Part shown: positions 10,875 to 22,700 of the stretch, piece after piece
Position numbering within the stretch: the first letter of the stretch is position 1
Layout: the number at the start of each line of letters is the position of its first letter
Assembly (NCBI GenBank): GCA_003255025.1
Contig: QANY01013851.1
Span: 1 to 64,000 of the forward strand
Reading direction: 5' to 3'
Length of the DNA: 64,000 bases
Source: Datisca glomerata
Taxonomy: Eukaryota > Streptophyta > Magnoliopsida > Cucurbitales > Datiscaceae
Made by a program: the position numbers and the translations under genes
The notes under the pieces: model-generated
Databases searched by the model: none
The model's input: the letters and a program-made list of their open reading frames with translations, nothing else
What the model was told of the DNA's origin: nothing

Positions 10875-11048
10875 AGGTGACAGCTCTTTTTTTGAAGCCT
10901 ACTATTTCTCTCTCCAATCAAAGTGAAGGAGGTGTGAGCTCCTTTTTTGAAGCCAAAGCCTACTATTTCTCTCTCCAATCAAAGTGAAGGAGGTGACAGC
11001 TCCTTTTTTGAAGCCTATTATTTCTCTCTCCAAAACAAAGTGAAGGAG
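10875..11048 (+). repeat. three 55-61-bp tandem repeats
   Basis: Each unit has GTGA(C)AGCTC, a T7 run, GAAGCC, TATTTCTCTCTCCAA and CAAAGTGAAGGAG. The middle unit carries 6 extra bases, which breaks a coding reading. Confidence 0.85.
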
Positions 11049-11574
11049 AGGTTCTCGGTTAAAATCTGGAGCCTACAATTTCTCTCTCCTATGAAAGAAA
11101 TGATTTGATTCCAAATGTGATAGGACAAGGTGGATATTATTCTCTCTCCTTAGATATTTATCCTAATCTGATTGAAAGAGCATCTAATCGAGGTGTCAGT
11201 TCAGCAGCTAACCAAGGTGCCAGCTCAGTAGCTCCTTGCAAGTGCCAACTCAGCAGCTCCTTCTTCGTCCAAGGGAAAGAGAAAGTTTAGAGATGGGTCT
11301 CTCTTCCCCTCCCCTCTCTTGCATAGAAATTTTCTTGAACACAAGGCAACTCTGGGAAAGAGGTTCCTCCTTCAAGCTCGAGCTTTGATAGATCTCAGGC
11401 TCCTCTTGAGGGGGGTGGTACCTTTCCCTCCCCCATTACGTGATTAATGGGCTGCTTTTGTTAATCTGAAATTGGTTTTAGCAATTACTTGGTTGTTTGT
11501 TAAATCAGCCATTGAAGCCGATAAGGATGAGTGTGTTTTAAGGTTGTTAAGGACAACTTCTCCCCCATCAATAA

Positions 11575-12941
11575 TTACGCTGCAAACTTTTTTTTGACAA
11601 AGCATCGAGTATGAAACAAATTCTCCCTTTGGTTACTTTCTTCCTCCTTAACTTGCATGTTGAGAGCTCGCCTTGCTACCAATAATTCTCCAACCACAGC
11701 ATTTTGCTCGTCATCAGCATCTTCAAAAAGTGAAATTTCATCAACTACTTCCTCCTCATCCTCCGATTCAAGCTCACCTTGGGCATTTATCACCATCGCC
11801 CTTTTGTTTACACATTGGCTAGCTATGTGACCGCACCCTTGACATTTAAAACACTTAATATCACGGATATTAGAAATAGAAGCTTCGATGTTACATAGAG
11901 AAGTCTTCGTCGTGGGTTTGGCGTTCTTAGATTGTTCAAATTTTGACTTGCTTTGTTGCTGCTCATCCCTTTTAGGGGCTGTCTTCCATGTACTAGTGGA
12001 AGGACCAAGTTGTCCTCTCCTAGCCAATCCTTTCCGTTTGAGTTGTTCCTCCACTTTTATGGCTTGATGCACCATATCTGACAACTCAACATAGTGTTGT
12101 AACTCCGCAATTTTCACGATTTAAACCATGCAAAAACCTAGCCATGGTGGCTTCACGGTCCTCTGCCACATTTTCCCGGATCATAGCTACCTCCATCTCC
12201 TTGTAGTATTCATCTACACTCTTGGAACCTTGAGTTAGCCTCTGTAGTTTTTGAAACAAACTCCTATAATAGTGGCTTGGTACAAAACGTCTCCTCATAA
12301 GTAATTTCATCTCCTCCCAAGCGCCCATGGGTGGCTCTCTATTCCTCCTTCTATTATTTTGTAATTGATCCCACCAAACAAATGCATAATTGGTGAATTC
12401 AATTGCTGCCAACATAATCTTCTTTATCTCTGAATAGTTGTGACAATCAAACACCATCCCCACTTTTAGTTTCCTACTCCAAGTAAGCTTCCGGATCATT
12501 TTTACCTTGAAAAGATGGGATTTTGATCTTTATGTTTCCTAGATCATTATCCCTCCTAGGTCTACCCATCCTAACTTCTCTATTCCTATAACCACGCTCA
12601 AATCTGCCCTTGCTCATATATGGCTCTTCAAACTCCTCCAATTCCACTTCTTCCTCAGCACTATCCCAACGAACACGCCCATGTCGCTGTCTATTGGGAA
12701 TTTCATGTTGCTGCCCCCTAGGTGTTCCCATTTCTACCCTATCCAACCTCTCTTGTATAGGTTCTAATTCAGCCCTCAGCATACGCCTCATTTCCCCCAA
12801 CATCGCTTGCATTTGAAGGTTCAGAATGGCTTGTTGTTGAACTTCTTCTAATACGTGTTCGTCTTGATTATTTGACATATTTAGAATCTGGAAAATAAAA
12901 TTCGAAACCTCAAACACTCCGTCACGTGTTTCACTCAACAA
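11575..12941 (-). pseudogene. Ty3/gypsy gag (element A), frameshifted
   Basis: Gag forms the particle that packages element RNA. The N-terminal part (12941-12474) has a Gln/Met-rich coiled-coil-like stretch (EVQQQAILNLQMQAMLGEMR) and an acidic/Arg-rich segment, ending FQGKNDPEAYLE. The retrotransposon gag core follows in a shifted frame (WWDQLQNN, MRRRFVPSHYYRSLFQKL). A third frame (12117-11575) has the zinc knuckle CFKCQGCGHIASQC and the acidic linker toward the protease. Frameshifts near 12490 and 12110; the zinc ligands themselves are intact. Confidence 0.9.
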
Positions 12942-13387
12942 TTATTCACTTACTCTCGTGTTTTCACTCTAAATGGCTTTTACCCTCTTATGGTCTCACA
13001 CACTCTTACCTTTTCCCACTCTTTTGTGTCTCTTTAGCCCTTAATCGAACTCAAGTAACCAAATAAAAATATCCAGCAGCAATTCAAAATGAGAAATAAC
13101 CAAAACTCACAAATGGTCAATACTCACATGGTTTCTATGGTTTCAATAATTACTCAAAATTCACACAAGTCCGTAACGGATTTCGATAACTCTGTTTTTT
13201 TGGTTAAAAGAGTTGAAAAAACGAGAAACAGGATTGGAACAAAAAAATTCTTATTGCTTTTGTTTTTTGTAGACTCCTCATCTTCTTTTTTTTCCTATTT
13301 TTCTCTCATTTTTTTTGCTTTTTTTTCTCGATACAGTAAGAAATAAGAAAAAAATAAAGATAAAGGATAGTCAAACTTGCCTTAGAA

Positions 13388-13404
13388 CCAAAGCTTTGAT
13401 ACCA
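13388..13404 (-). other. primer-binding site, element A
   Basis: On the minus strand TGGTATCAAAGCTTTGG starts two bases after the LTR. The first 12 bases match the complement of the 3' end of plant initiator tRNA-Met (TGGTATCAGAGC) with one difference. Confidence 0.85.
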
Positions 13405-13406
13405 AA

Positions 13407-13904
13407 TGATATGAACCCCACCGATGATTTACGATGAAACCCGATGACAATGATGGTTCAAGAACCCCAAGAACGTGAAAGACAAGATTGTTGAGCCCTA
13501 ACCCGTTATCTAGCAAGATAAGAACTAAGACTACAAAGGATAGAAATGCCACACCAAGAAACCTAAGGATCAATCAAGAATCAAGGTGATAAGTTTGGTT
13601 GTTTGAATGCCACAAGACTAACTTGATAAGCTCGAAGAGTTCTTTCAAGAACAAAGAGGACACACCTCACAATAACATAAACTTGTTTTCAATATTCATA
13701 ACATGATTACAAATTTCGTGGGTACCATGTTTTATACTTGGAACAACCCTCCAAGAATAGGAAAACCATTAATTTTAGCTTTGAAACAACACCAACCTTG
13801 TAATTGGACCACCAGGGAGTGATAAAGGATCTTGTGCAAGTTCCGCTACATTCTCGCGTGTATGCTCAGCCCCACGTCCATTTTCAGCTCCTAGATTTGC
13901 ATCA
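13407..13904 (-). repeat. 5' LTR of element A, shortened
   Basis: Starts TGATATGAACCCC and ends ATCA in plus coordinates, the same termini as the LTRs of element B. About 360 bp present in B (about 34080-34435) are deleted near 13803. Confidence 0.88.
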
Positions 13905-15895
13905 TTGAGGGGGAAGGGAAGGTTTAGGTTTATGGACTAAGGGAACCGCATTACAATCATGGCCAAAGATGTTACACTTGTGGCATCTTTTAGGTAGAGC
14001 TTCATATTCAACTTGAACATTAATAGGGAACCGCCCATCCAATCCATGATCAATATCAAAGTGCTTAACCACCCTAGTTTGGGTAGTGAGGAGTACCGAG
14101 AGCACTAGCAATGTGCCCCAAGGCCTCTGCTGACCTTAGTTCAAGGGGAACATTCCAGAGCCTAACCAAAATATGGATCTTAGAGACCTTCTCCTTGCAA
14201 AATTTGACATTTGGCTGCCATTTTTGGAGAATAATTGGCTTACAAAGTAAGAACCAAGGTCCAGCTTCAAGAACAGCATCTCTAGCTTCAATAGAGTCAA
14301 ATTTGAAAAAGAAGACATCCTTGTTGGTTGAGATCTCAACTAAACCTTTTTTGCCCCATAATTGATTGGAAATAGTCTTAACCAAATGCAAAGGAGAGGA
14401 CTTACCCACAAAGACAACTTTCCCATTGCAAAGCTTTCTTTGGATATGCAACCTTGTAGTATGACTGTAATTCTTTCTTATTCAAATATTGTAGTTTCTT
14501 CATAAGCCAAGTGAAGCTTTTGCCCCTGATTTTGCTTAACTTTTTCGGCCCAAGATCCCTTAGGAGTAGGGTTACTAGTTGGGGAAGCTTTACAAAGTTT
14601 CTCATAGATACCATTGTTCTCCAAAGGGAGAGGGGGAGGGATCTCTATACTAATTCCTTGAGTAAAAGGATAAAGTTCAAGATCTTGGACCACAGCATTA
14701 TACTCAGGGAAATTACCTTGTTGACCACTAGTCAAAGGCTCACCCATGGTTAGGGTAAGATTAGCTTGATTAGGGGTAATTGGTGGATCAAGGAAAGGCT
14801 TAATTTGGAGCTCACTAGGGTAAGCTTCTTTATCTATTTTGGTGACATTAGGACAACCCTTTGCAGGTGAAGGACGTCCTTTTTCTTGTTGCCCACTAGT
14901 CAAAGGCTCAACCAAGGTTAGGGGAAGGTTAGCTCTACTAGGGGTAAGAAATTGGTCAAGCAAAGGCTGAATTTGGGTCTTTAAAGGACAAATTGCTTTT
15001 CCTATTTTGGTGAAAGTAGGACACCTTTTGCAGATGAAGGACAGCCCTTTTCAGGTGTAAGAGCTGCCAGCTGAGGGAAGGACAAGTCATTTTCCTTAAA
15101 AGATGGAAAGCTGTCTTGCTTTTCCTTAAAACCCAGATCTGTGTCTGGCACCCTTTGGACCGCTGGTTTTGGGGCTGCATTGGCTTGAATCACACCTAAG
15201 TCCAGTGTATTGAAGCTTTCTTCACCATGAACAGCTTGAAGCTTCAAACCCTTGCTTTCTGAGTGATTAGGGATCACAAGGCCACCTTGATTGGACACGT
15301 GAAAAACAGGAGGCAGATTCTTTGTTTTTTCTTTAAACACCTTATTCAAAGCTTTGATGGACCCTTTTCTAAGCATGCTGCCAAGCTTATAGGAGCCATT
15401 ATCCCTCTTACCTAACCCACCATTAAAGCTGGAGCTTACACCTTGGGGAGGAACATTCTTGGCAGAACCAAAAGGAACTTCTATGGACCCACACCCTTTG
15501 TCAAGGAGAGCTGAAAGTCGAATCTTTGGTCTTGTCTTTCACCTACCAGGAGAACATTCTTTCCACCATTCTCTGAAAAATCCAGAACTGAATCTTCTTC
15601 TTTTTCACCCAAAAACTCACCATTGTTGACTTTTGGAGAAGCTATACTATAAAGTGCTTCTCCATCCAAAAAATTACCTTCTATAACTTCTGGGTTTTCC
15701 AGCATGGAACTTCCACCTCCATTAAACTTTAGACCAGCTTCCTGAGACGTAGAATTCATCTTGCCCGAACTTTTCTTACTGATCTTTGAAACTTGCTGAG
15801 TCTTGGCTTCAAAGTAAGCAACAGCTTTTTGTGCCTTATCCCAAAAGCAAACCCTCACCTGGTTTTTAGAGAGAAGGGAGAGCTTCTCTCTCTAG
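13905..15895 (-). pseudogene. LINE copy 8: ORF1, cut by element A
   Basis: Minus-strand ORF1 from the hairpin leader (15867-15894) to the zinc knuckle. The N-terminal low-complexity part (15858-14990) resembles copy 13. It includes a 56-residue tandem repeat (LTPSRANLPLTL.EPLTSGQQ, repeated as ITPNQANLTLTMGEPLTSGQQ) at about 14960-14720. The DUF4283-like core (KSSPLHLVKTI, FFFKFDSIEARDAVLEAGPW, ILQKWQPNVKFCKEKVSKI) lies at 14450-14140. The knuckle RCHKCNIFGHDC is at about 13960-13995. The C-terminus ends at the LTR of element A (13904). Several frameshifts; no ORF2 remains. Confidence 0.85.
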
Positions 15896-15923
15896 AAAAT
15901 AGCTTTTTGTGCCTTATCCCAAA
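15823..15923. repeat. 23-bp direct repeats flanking the LINE 5' hairpin
   Basis: AGCTTTTTGTGCCTTATCCC plus AAA occurs at 15823-15845 and 15901-15923, with the LINE leader hairpin between. The inner copy is part of ORF1 (FWDKAQKA on the minus strand); the outer copy lies beyond the 5' end. Confidence 0.85.
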
Positions 15924-18900
15924 CGGACAATACACTTTTCTAAGTTCGCCTAGTTCTGGCCTAAAAATGTCCCATTGGGTCTTTTTGACTCCATATGGCA
16001 CTAGAAGCACCTAAAAAAAACCCCAACAGTCTATCTTCATACCCCAAACATGTATTGGATGTGAAAAGTCAGTTCGAGCACATGCCATACCCAAATGATC
16101 CAAGTTTAGTCAAGTTCATCTAGTTTAGGCCTAAACACGTCTCGTTGGGTCTTTTGACTCTGTATGGCACTAGGAACACCTAAAATGACCACAACACTCT
16201 AAATTCTCATCCAAACATGAATTGGGTGTCAAAAGTCAGTTTCAGTACATTCCATGCCCAAAAGATCCAAGTTCTGCCAAGTTCATCTCGTTTGGGCCTT
16301 AACACGTTCCGTTGGATCCTTTTGACTCCGCATGGCACTAGAAACACCTAAAATGACCACAACACTCATGTATATGGGTGTCAAAAGTCCGTTCGAATAT
16401 ATGTCATGCCCAGAAGATTAAAGTTTAGTCAAGTTCATCTAAATTGGGCCTAAACACATCCTATTATATCTTTTTGACTCCGTATGGCACTTGAATTACC
16501 TAGAACAACCATAAAACTTAGAATTCTGATCCCAAACGTATAATGGGTGTCAAAAATCAGTTCGAGTACCTGTCATGCCCAAAAGATCCAAGTTTAGCCA
16601 AGTTCACCATGTTCGGGCCTGAACACGTCTCATTATGTCAATTTGACTCCATATTGCACTAGAAGCCCCTAAAACAACTTCAACAGTCTAAATTCTTACC
16701 CCAATTATATATTGAATGTGAAAAGTTAGTTCGAGTACATGCCATGCCCAAACGATCCAAGTTTAGCCTAGTTTATCTAGTTTGGGCCTAAACACGTCCC
16801 ATTGGGTCTTTTGACTCTGTATGGAACTTGAAGTACCTAAAATGACCAAAACTATCAAAAGTTTTACGCCAAACGAGTAATGGATGTGAAAAGTCTGTTC
16901 CAGTACATGCCATGCCCAAACGGTCAAAGTTTAACCAAGTTCATCTAGTTCGGGCTGAAGCACGACCCATTGGGCCTTTTTTACTCTGTTTGGTACTAGA
17001 AGCACCTAAAATGACCCCAACAATCCAAATCCTTACCCCAAACGTGTATTGGATGTGAAAGTTAGTTTGAGTACATTCCATGCCCAAACGATCTGAGTTT
17101 TGCCAGTTCATCAAGTTTGGTTCTAAACACATCCCATTCCATCTTCTTGACTTCTTATGACACTAGAAACACCGAAAATGGCCACAATACTCCAAATTCT
17201 TATCCCAAACATGTATTGGGTTTCAAAAGCCAGTTCGAGTACATGTCATGCCCAAGTGATCCAAGTTTAGCCAAGTTCATCTAGTTTGAGCCTAAACATG
17301 TCTCGTTGGGTGTTTTTGACTCAATATGACGCTAGAAGCACCTAAAATGACTCAAACGGTCCAAATTCTTTCCCTCAAACGTGTATTAAATGTGAAAAAG
17401 CAGTTCTAGTACATCATGCCGTGTCGAAATGAACCCAGTTTAGCCAAGTTCTAGTTTGGGCCTAAACACGTTCCATTGGGTCTTTTGGACTCCATATGGC
17501 ACTAGAAACACCTAAAAAACTAGAACACTTCAAACTCTTACCCCAAACGTCAATTGTCTATTAGAAGTAAGTGCGAGTACATGTCATACCTAGACGAACC
17601 AAGTTTTGCCAAGTTCATCTAGTTTGGGCCTAAACACGTCTCATTGGGTCTTTTTTACTGTGTATGGCACTAGAAGCACATAAAATGACAGCACTCTAAA
17701 TTCTTAACCCAAACGTGTATTGGATGTCAAAAGTCAGTTCGAGTACATGAGATGCCCAAAAAATCCAAATTTAGCGAAGTTCATCTAGTTTTGGCCTAAA
17801 CATGTGCCATTAGGTCTTTGGGACTCCGTATGGAACTTGAATTACCTAAAATGACCACACACTTTGAATTCTTATCCTGAACGTGTAGTGGGTGTCAAAA
17901 ATCACTTTGAGTACATGCTAGGCATAAAAGATTCAAGTTTAGCCAAGTTCATCTATTTCGGGCCTAAACACGTCCCATTGGATCTTTTTTACTCCATATG
18001 CCTCTAGAAGCACCTAAAATGACCCTAACAGTCCAAATTCTTACCCCAAACGTGTATGGGATGTGAAAAGTCAGTTCAAGTACATGCCACGCCCAAACAA
18101 TCCAAACAATCCAAACAATCCGAAAAAAAAAAAAAACGCCCAAACAATCCAAGTTTACCAAGTTCATTTAGTTTGGGCCTAAATACATCACATTGGGTTT
18201 CTTGACTCCATATGGCACTAGAAGCACCTGAAACGACCAAAATAGTCTAAATTCTTACTCCAAATGAGTATTGGATGTAAAAAGTCAGTTCTAGTACATG
18301 TGATGCCCAAACGATCCAAGTTTAGCCAAGTTCATCTAATTGGGGACTAAACACGTCCCATTGGGTCTCTTTTACTCTGTCTAGAACTAGAAGCACCTAA
18401 AATGACCGCAACAGTCTAAATTCCTACCCCAAACGGCCTCAAAACCTCAAATTCTGATTCTAAACGTGTATTGGGTGTCAAAAGTTAGTTTGAGTACATG
18501 TCATGCCCAAAAGATCTAAGTTTATCCAAGTTCATCTAGTTTGGGCCTAAACACGTCCCATTGGGTCTTTTTGACTCCGTATGGCACTAGAAGTGCCTAA
18601 AATGACCACAAAACTTTAAATTCTTATCCCAAACCTGTATTAGGTGTCAATGTCAGTTCGAGTACATGCAATGCCCAAAAGATCGAAGCTTAGTCAAGTT
18701 CATCTAGTTTGGGCCTAAACATGTCCCATTGGGTCTTTTTGACTCCATATAGCATAGAAGCGCCTAAAATGACCCCAACAGTCCAAATTCTTACCCAAAA
18801 CGTGTATTGGGTGTGCGAAGTCTGTTCGAGTACATGACGTGTAAAAAAGATCCAAGCTTGGCCAAGTTCATGTAGGTTGGGCCTCAACAGTCCCATTAGG

Positions 18901-19343
18901 TCTGTTTGACTCTGTACAACACTTGATGTACATAAAATGACCATAACACTCCAAATTCTTACCCCAAACGTGTATTGGATGTGAAAAGTCAGTTCGAGCA
19001 CATGCCATGCCCAAACTATCCAAGTTTAGCCTAGTTTATCTAGTTTGGGCCTAAACACGTCCCATTGGGTATTCTTGACTTCATATAGTACTAGAAGCGC
19101 CTAAAACGACAACAATAGTCCAAATTCTTACCCCAAACGTGTATTGAGTGTGAAAGTCAGTTCGAGTAGATGTCATGCCCAAAAGATCCAAGTTTAGCCA
19201 AGTTCATCTAGTTGGGCCTAAACACGTTCATTGGATCTTTTGACTCCGTATGGCTCTACAAACACCTAAAATGACCCCAACACTCCAAATTCTTACCCTA
19301 AACGTGTATTGGGTGTCAAATGTCAGTTCGAGTACATATCATG
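15924..19343 (+). repeat. 168-bp satellite array, about 20 monomers
   Basis: The longest array of the window, all in plus orientation. Monomer landmarks: CCAAGTTTAGCCAAGTTCAT, CTAGTTTGGGCCTAAACACG, TCCCATTGGGTCTTTTTGAC, ATGGCACTAGAAGCACCTAA, CTCCAAATTCTTACCCCAAA, CGTGTATTGGGTGTCAAAAG, TCAGTTCGAGTACATGTCAT. Monomers differ by many substitutions and small indels, so the array is old or not being homogenised. It ends exactly at the 3' LTR of element C. Confidence 0.95.
18090..18151 (+). mobile_element. poly-A insertion with target duplication (tail-only retroposition)
   Basis: CGCCCAAACAATCCA occurs at 18090-18104 and again at 18137-18151. Between them lie two further AACAATCC units, a G and A14. 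Other monomers have this segment once. This fits a target duplication around an insertion that kept almost only the tail. Confidence 0.7.
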
Positions 19344-19764
19344 TGATATGAATCACGCCAAGGAATGATGAAACCCGTCATTCAAGGAACCAAGATCGTT
19401 CTACTCATATTTGAAATGGAATCTCGAGGATGCCAGAATCCAGGATGGATTAATAGATTGATAAGTCGGCGTGAACGCCACAAATAAAAATCTGATCAGT
19501 TCGAGAAGTTCTAAAAGAACCAAAGAGAATCAATCTCTTTCAAATATTTTTCAATAATCTGTGTCTTACATGATATCAACCTTCTTTATATAGAGGTGGT
19601 TTCAGAAAGAAACATTAAAGGCTATTGAAGCCATTGAATACTCCCAATTCAGCTCATTCCTTCATTATGGGCCTCTCCAAAGCTAGGATTATTGAATACC
19701 ATCCTTGTGAATCACGTTCAACTCTTTCAAGAGGCCTCCAAGTGTTGTCGTTAACCCATGTTGA

Positions 19765-22700
19765 TTGAATCAGCCCATTAAGTGCTTCTTTGAATTTCCT
19801 TGCACAAGATCTTGTAACTGGACCAACGGGAACTTTAATGGCCTTCTAAAGCAAGCTGAAGTTAGAAAACTTTGTAAAGACTTTAAATTATCTTTTTGTG
19901 CTTTAGTTGAGACTAAGATCAAGTGTAATAATTTTGCTGGACTTTCTAGATCTGTATTTCCCAACTGGGCTACCTTTGCTAACCATTCTCCTACTAGCAA
20001 AGGTAGAATTGTTTTAGCTTGGGATCCCAAGATTTTGGATGTTCTTCTAATTGATGCCTTTGATCAAGCTATATTTTGTAAGCTAACCATTCTCCATGAA
20101 AAGACAGATTTCTTTGTCTCTGTGGTGTATGCAGCCAATGATGCTATCTCCAGGAAGCCTTTGTGGGAAAAACTTGGCTCTCATAAGACATTAAGTCAGG
20201 GGAAGCCTTGGCTAATTCTTGGTGACTTTAATGCTATTTTGAAGCCTATTGAGCATTGTGGTGGTGATTTCAAGTGGAATGATAGCTCAATTGACTTTGC
20301 TTCTTGTCTTGATCATTTGGAGGTTCTCGACCTCCCTTATAGTGGCTGTCAATTCACCTGGTGGAATGGTCAAGTTGGTGAGGGTAGCAAGATGCGCAAG
20401 CTCGATAGAGCCCTGGTTAACGGTGATTGGGCTATGTTGTTTCCTGCTACTTCTTGCCATTTTCACACCCCGGGTATCTCTGATCACTCTCCTATTATTA
20501 TTCAGCTTAGGGCTAACTCAGCAAGACCTAAGCCTTCTTTTAAGTTCTTTGATTTTTGGATGGATTTCGAAGGCTTCTGGGCTGTTCTTAAGGATGCGTG
20601 GGAGATTGAGGTGTTTGGGACAGCCATGTTTTGTCTCTATAAGAAGCTTAAATCTGTTAAATTTGCTCTTAAGAAATTTAATGCCTCTTTTTGCTCAGAT
20701 ATTTCTAAAAGGGCTCTTATGGCTAGAGAAGCCCTCTCTAAAGTGCAAGCTGACCTTATTGCCTCTCCTAGTGTTGTCTCTCTTCAAGAGGAGGAGAAAA
20801 TTAGATTAGCTGATTTCACTAAGCTCAGGAATGCAGAAGAAGATTTTCTGAGGCAAAAAAGCAGAGTTGATTGGCTTGCCTTGGGTGATCAGAATTCCTC
20901 TTTCTTTTTTCAGAAACTAAAGAAGAATAGAGTCAGATCAAGAATTAATCAGTTGGTTAATGAGGAGGGTGACCTTATTACTGATGACCAGGCTATCAAA
21001 GATCAAATCCTTTCTTATTATAGGAATCTTCTTGGGACTTCTCACATTGACCAGGAGGTGGATTGGAGTGTTCTCTCTCAGATTCTCCCTAATAAGCTCT
21101 CTCAAGCTCACTTAGCTATCCTCAACCACCCTTATACAGAGGAAGACGTTCACACAACTATCTTTAGTTTGGGGAGTAGTAAAGCCCCTGGTCCAGATGG
21201 CTTCTCTGCTGGTTTCTTCAAAAGATGTTGGCATGTTGTGGGCAAAGATGTTACTAAGGCTGTTTTGGAGTTTTTTAGCTCCCAATCTTTATTGAAACAG
21301 GTTAACTCTACTGCCATTACTCTTATTCCTAAGGTCCCCAATCCTTCAAAGGTTGGTGACTTTAGGCCTATATCTTGTTGTAATGTTGTTTACAAATGCA
21401 TTTCTAAAATGCTTGCTGATAGACTTAAAAGAGTGCTCCCTGATCTTATTAGTAGCAACCAGACTGCTTTTGTGCCAGGGAGGAGAATCGCTGACAACAT
21501 CCTCTTATCTCAAGAGCTGGTTAGAGGTTACCATAGGCCTTCTAATAGTCCCAGATGTGCTTTCAAGGTTGATATAAAAAAGGCTTATGATAGCTTGAAT
21601 TGGGAGAGTATCGGGAGAATCTTTGACTGCTTGGGGTTTCCTGATCATTTCTCTAACTGTGTGATGGAGTGTATCTCCTCTCCTTCTTTCTCTATTGTGG
21701 TCAATGGGGAGTTGACTGGCTTCTTCTCTGGTGCTAAAGGGCTTAGACAGGGTGATCCTATCTCTCCCTATCTGTTTGTGTTGGTTATGGAGGTTCTTTC
21801 TGGTATTCTCAAGCATGCTTCTCATCAAGCGGACTTTGGCTATCACTGGAGGTGTAAGGAGCTTGGTATTGTTAACTTGTGCTTTGCTGATGATCTCTTT
21901 ATCTTCTGTAAGGGTGATATTACTTCTGTTCATCTTATTATGGAGAGCTTAAACTTGTTTGAGGCCATGTCTGGTCTTCAACCTAATCTACAAAAAAGTC
22001 AGATTTTCATGTCTGGGGTCCATCCTTCCACTTCTCAAGCAATTCTGGACTTGTGCAATTTCAGCATTGGGGAGCTACCTATGAGATACTTGGGGGTTCC
22101 TTTGATTTCCTCAAAGCTTAGAAAAACAGATTGTATCACCCTAGTAGACCATATCACAGCTAGGGTGAAGTCTTGGGAGTCTAACTACCTTTCTTATGCT
22201 GGAAGATTACAGTTGGTTAAATCCGTGCTCTATGCTATCTTTCAATACTGGGCTGGCTTATTTATTCTTCCCAAGAAAATCTTAAATATGATTAAGGTGG
22301 TTATTAGGAATTACTTGTGGAACGCTTCAGCTGTAAAGCATTCTGGTGCTAAAGTGGCTTGGAGTGACTTGTGCCTTGATAAGTCCCAAGGAGGTTTGGG
22401 CCTTAGAGATCTCTCTCTAGCTAATGAAGTGGCTGTGGCTAAGCATTTCTGGTTCCTGGTCTCTTTGGATAAAGCTTCCCTTTGGAAGGATTGGTGCAAG
22501 TTTTTCTTGATCAAGAAGAGCTCTATCTTCTTGGTTAAGCTTGCCACTAATCCTTCTTGGAGTTGGAGGAAAATTCTGAAAATCAGAGACAAGTTTGCTG
22601 GGTATTGCAAAGCTCTTGTGGGAAATGGGGAGCAGATCTCTCTTCTATTGGACCCTTGGCACCCTTTGGGGGCTCTTTCTCAAAGGTTTGGTCCTAGGAT

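Larger units (their letters stand above)
10067..11460 (+). mobile_element. LINE-like 5' leader and ORF1-like region (copy 7), unrecognised subfamily
   Basis: I place this with the LINEs because the text GGTTTTCTTATTTCTG followed by a strong GC-rich hairpin (10090-10115) matches the layout of the other leaders (GGGTTTTCTGTTG then hairpin 2). It is followed by open stretches at 10223-10633 (136 codons) and 10666-10926 (86 codons) that match no family I know. They are Ser/Gly-rich and contain internal repeats, as the N-termini of the other ORF1 proteins do. No DUF4283 core or zinc knuckle is present before gypsy element A begins at about 11505. The assignment is inference; a captured or host-derived segment is possible. 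Confidence 0.45.
11505..13904 (-). mobile_element. Ty3/gypsy element A: 5' LTR, leader and gag only
   Basis: Read on the minus strand: 5' LTR (13904 to 13407), primer-binding site, leader (13387 to about 12950), gag, and the first few codons of the protease (IIDGG at about 11560). There it is cut off and joined to unrelated sequence near 11505. Protease, RT, RNase H, integrase and 3' LTR are absent. It belongs to the same family as element B (33684-39667). The 5' LTR abuts LINE ORF1 text exactly at 13905, so it inserted into LINE copy 8. Confidence 0.88.

Noticed and set aside
15924..19343. CRISPR-like array
   Set aside because: Repeat and intervening sequence are both part of one continuous 168-bp monomer; there are no spacers, and the context is eukaryotic.
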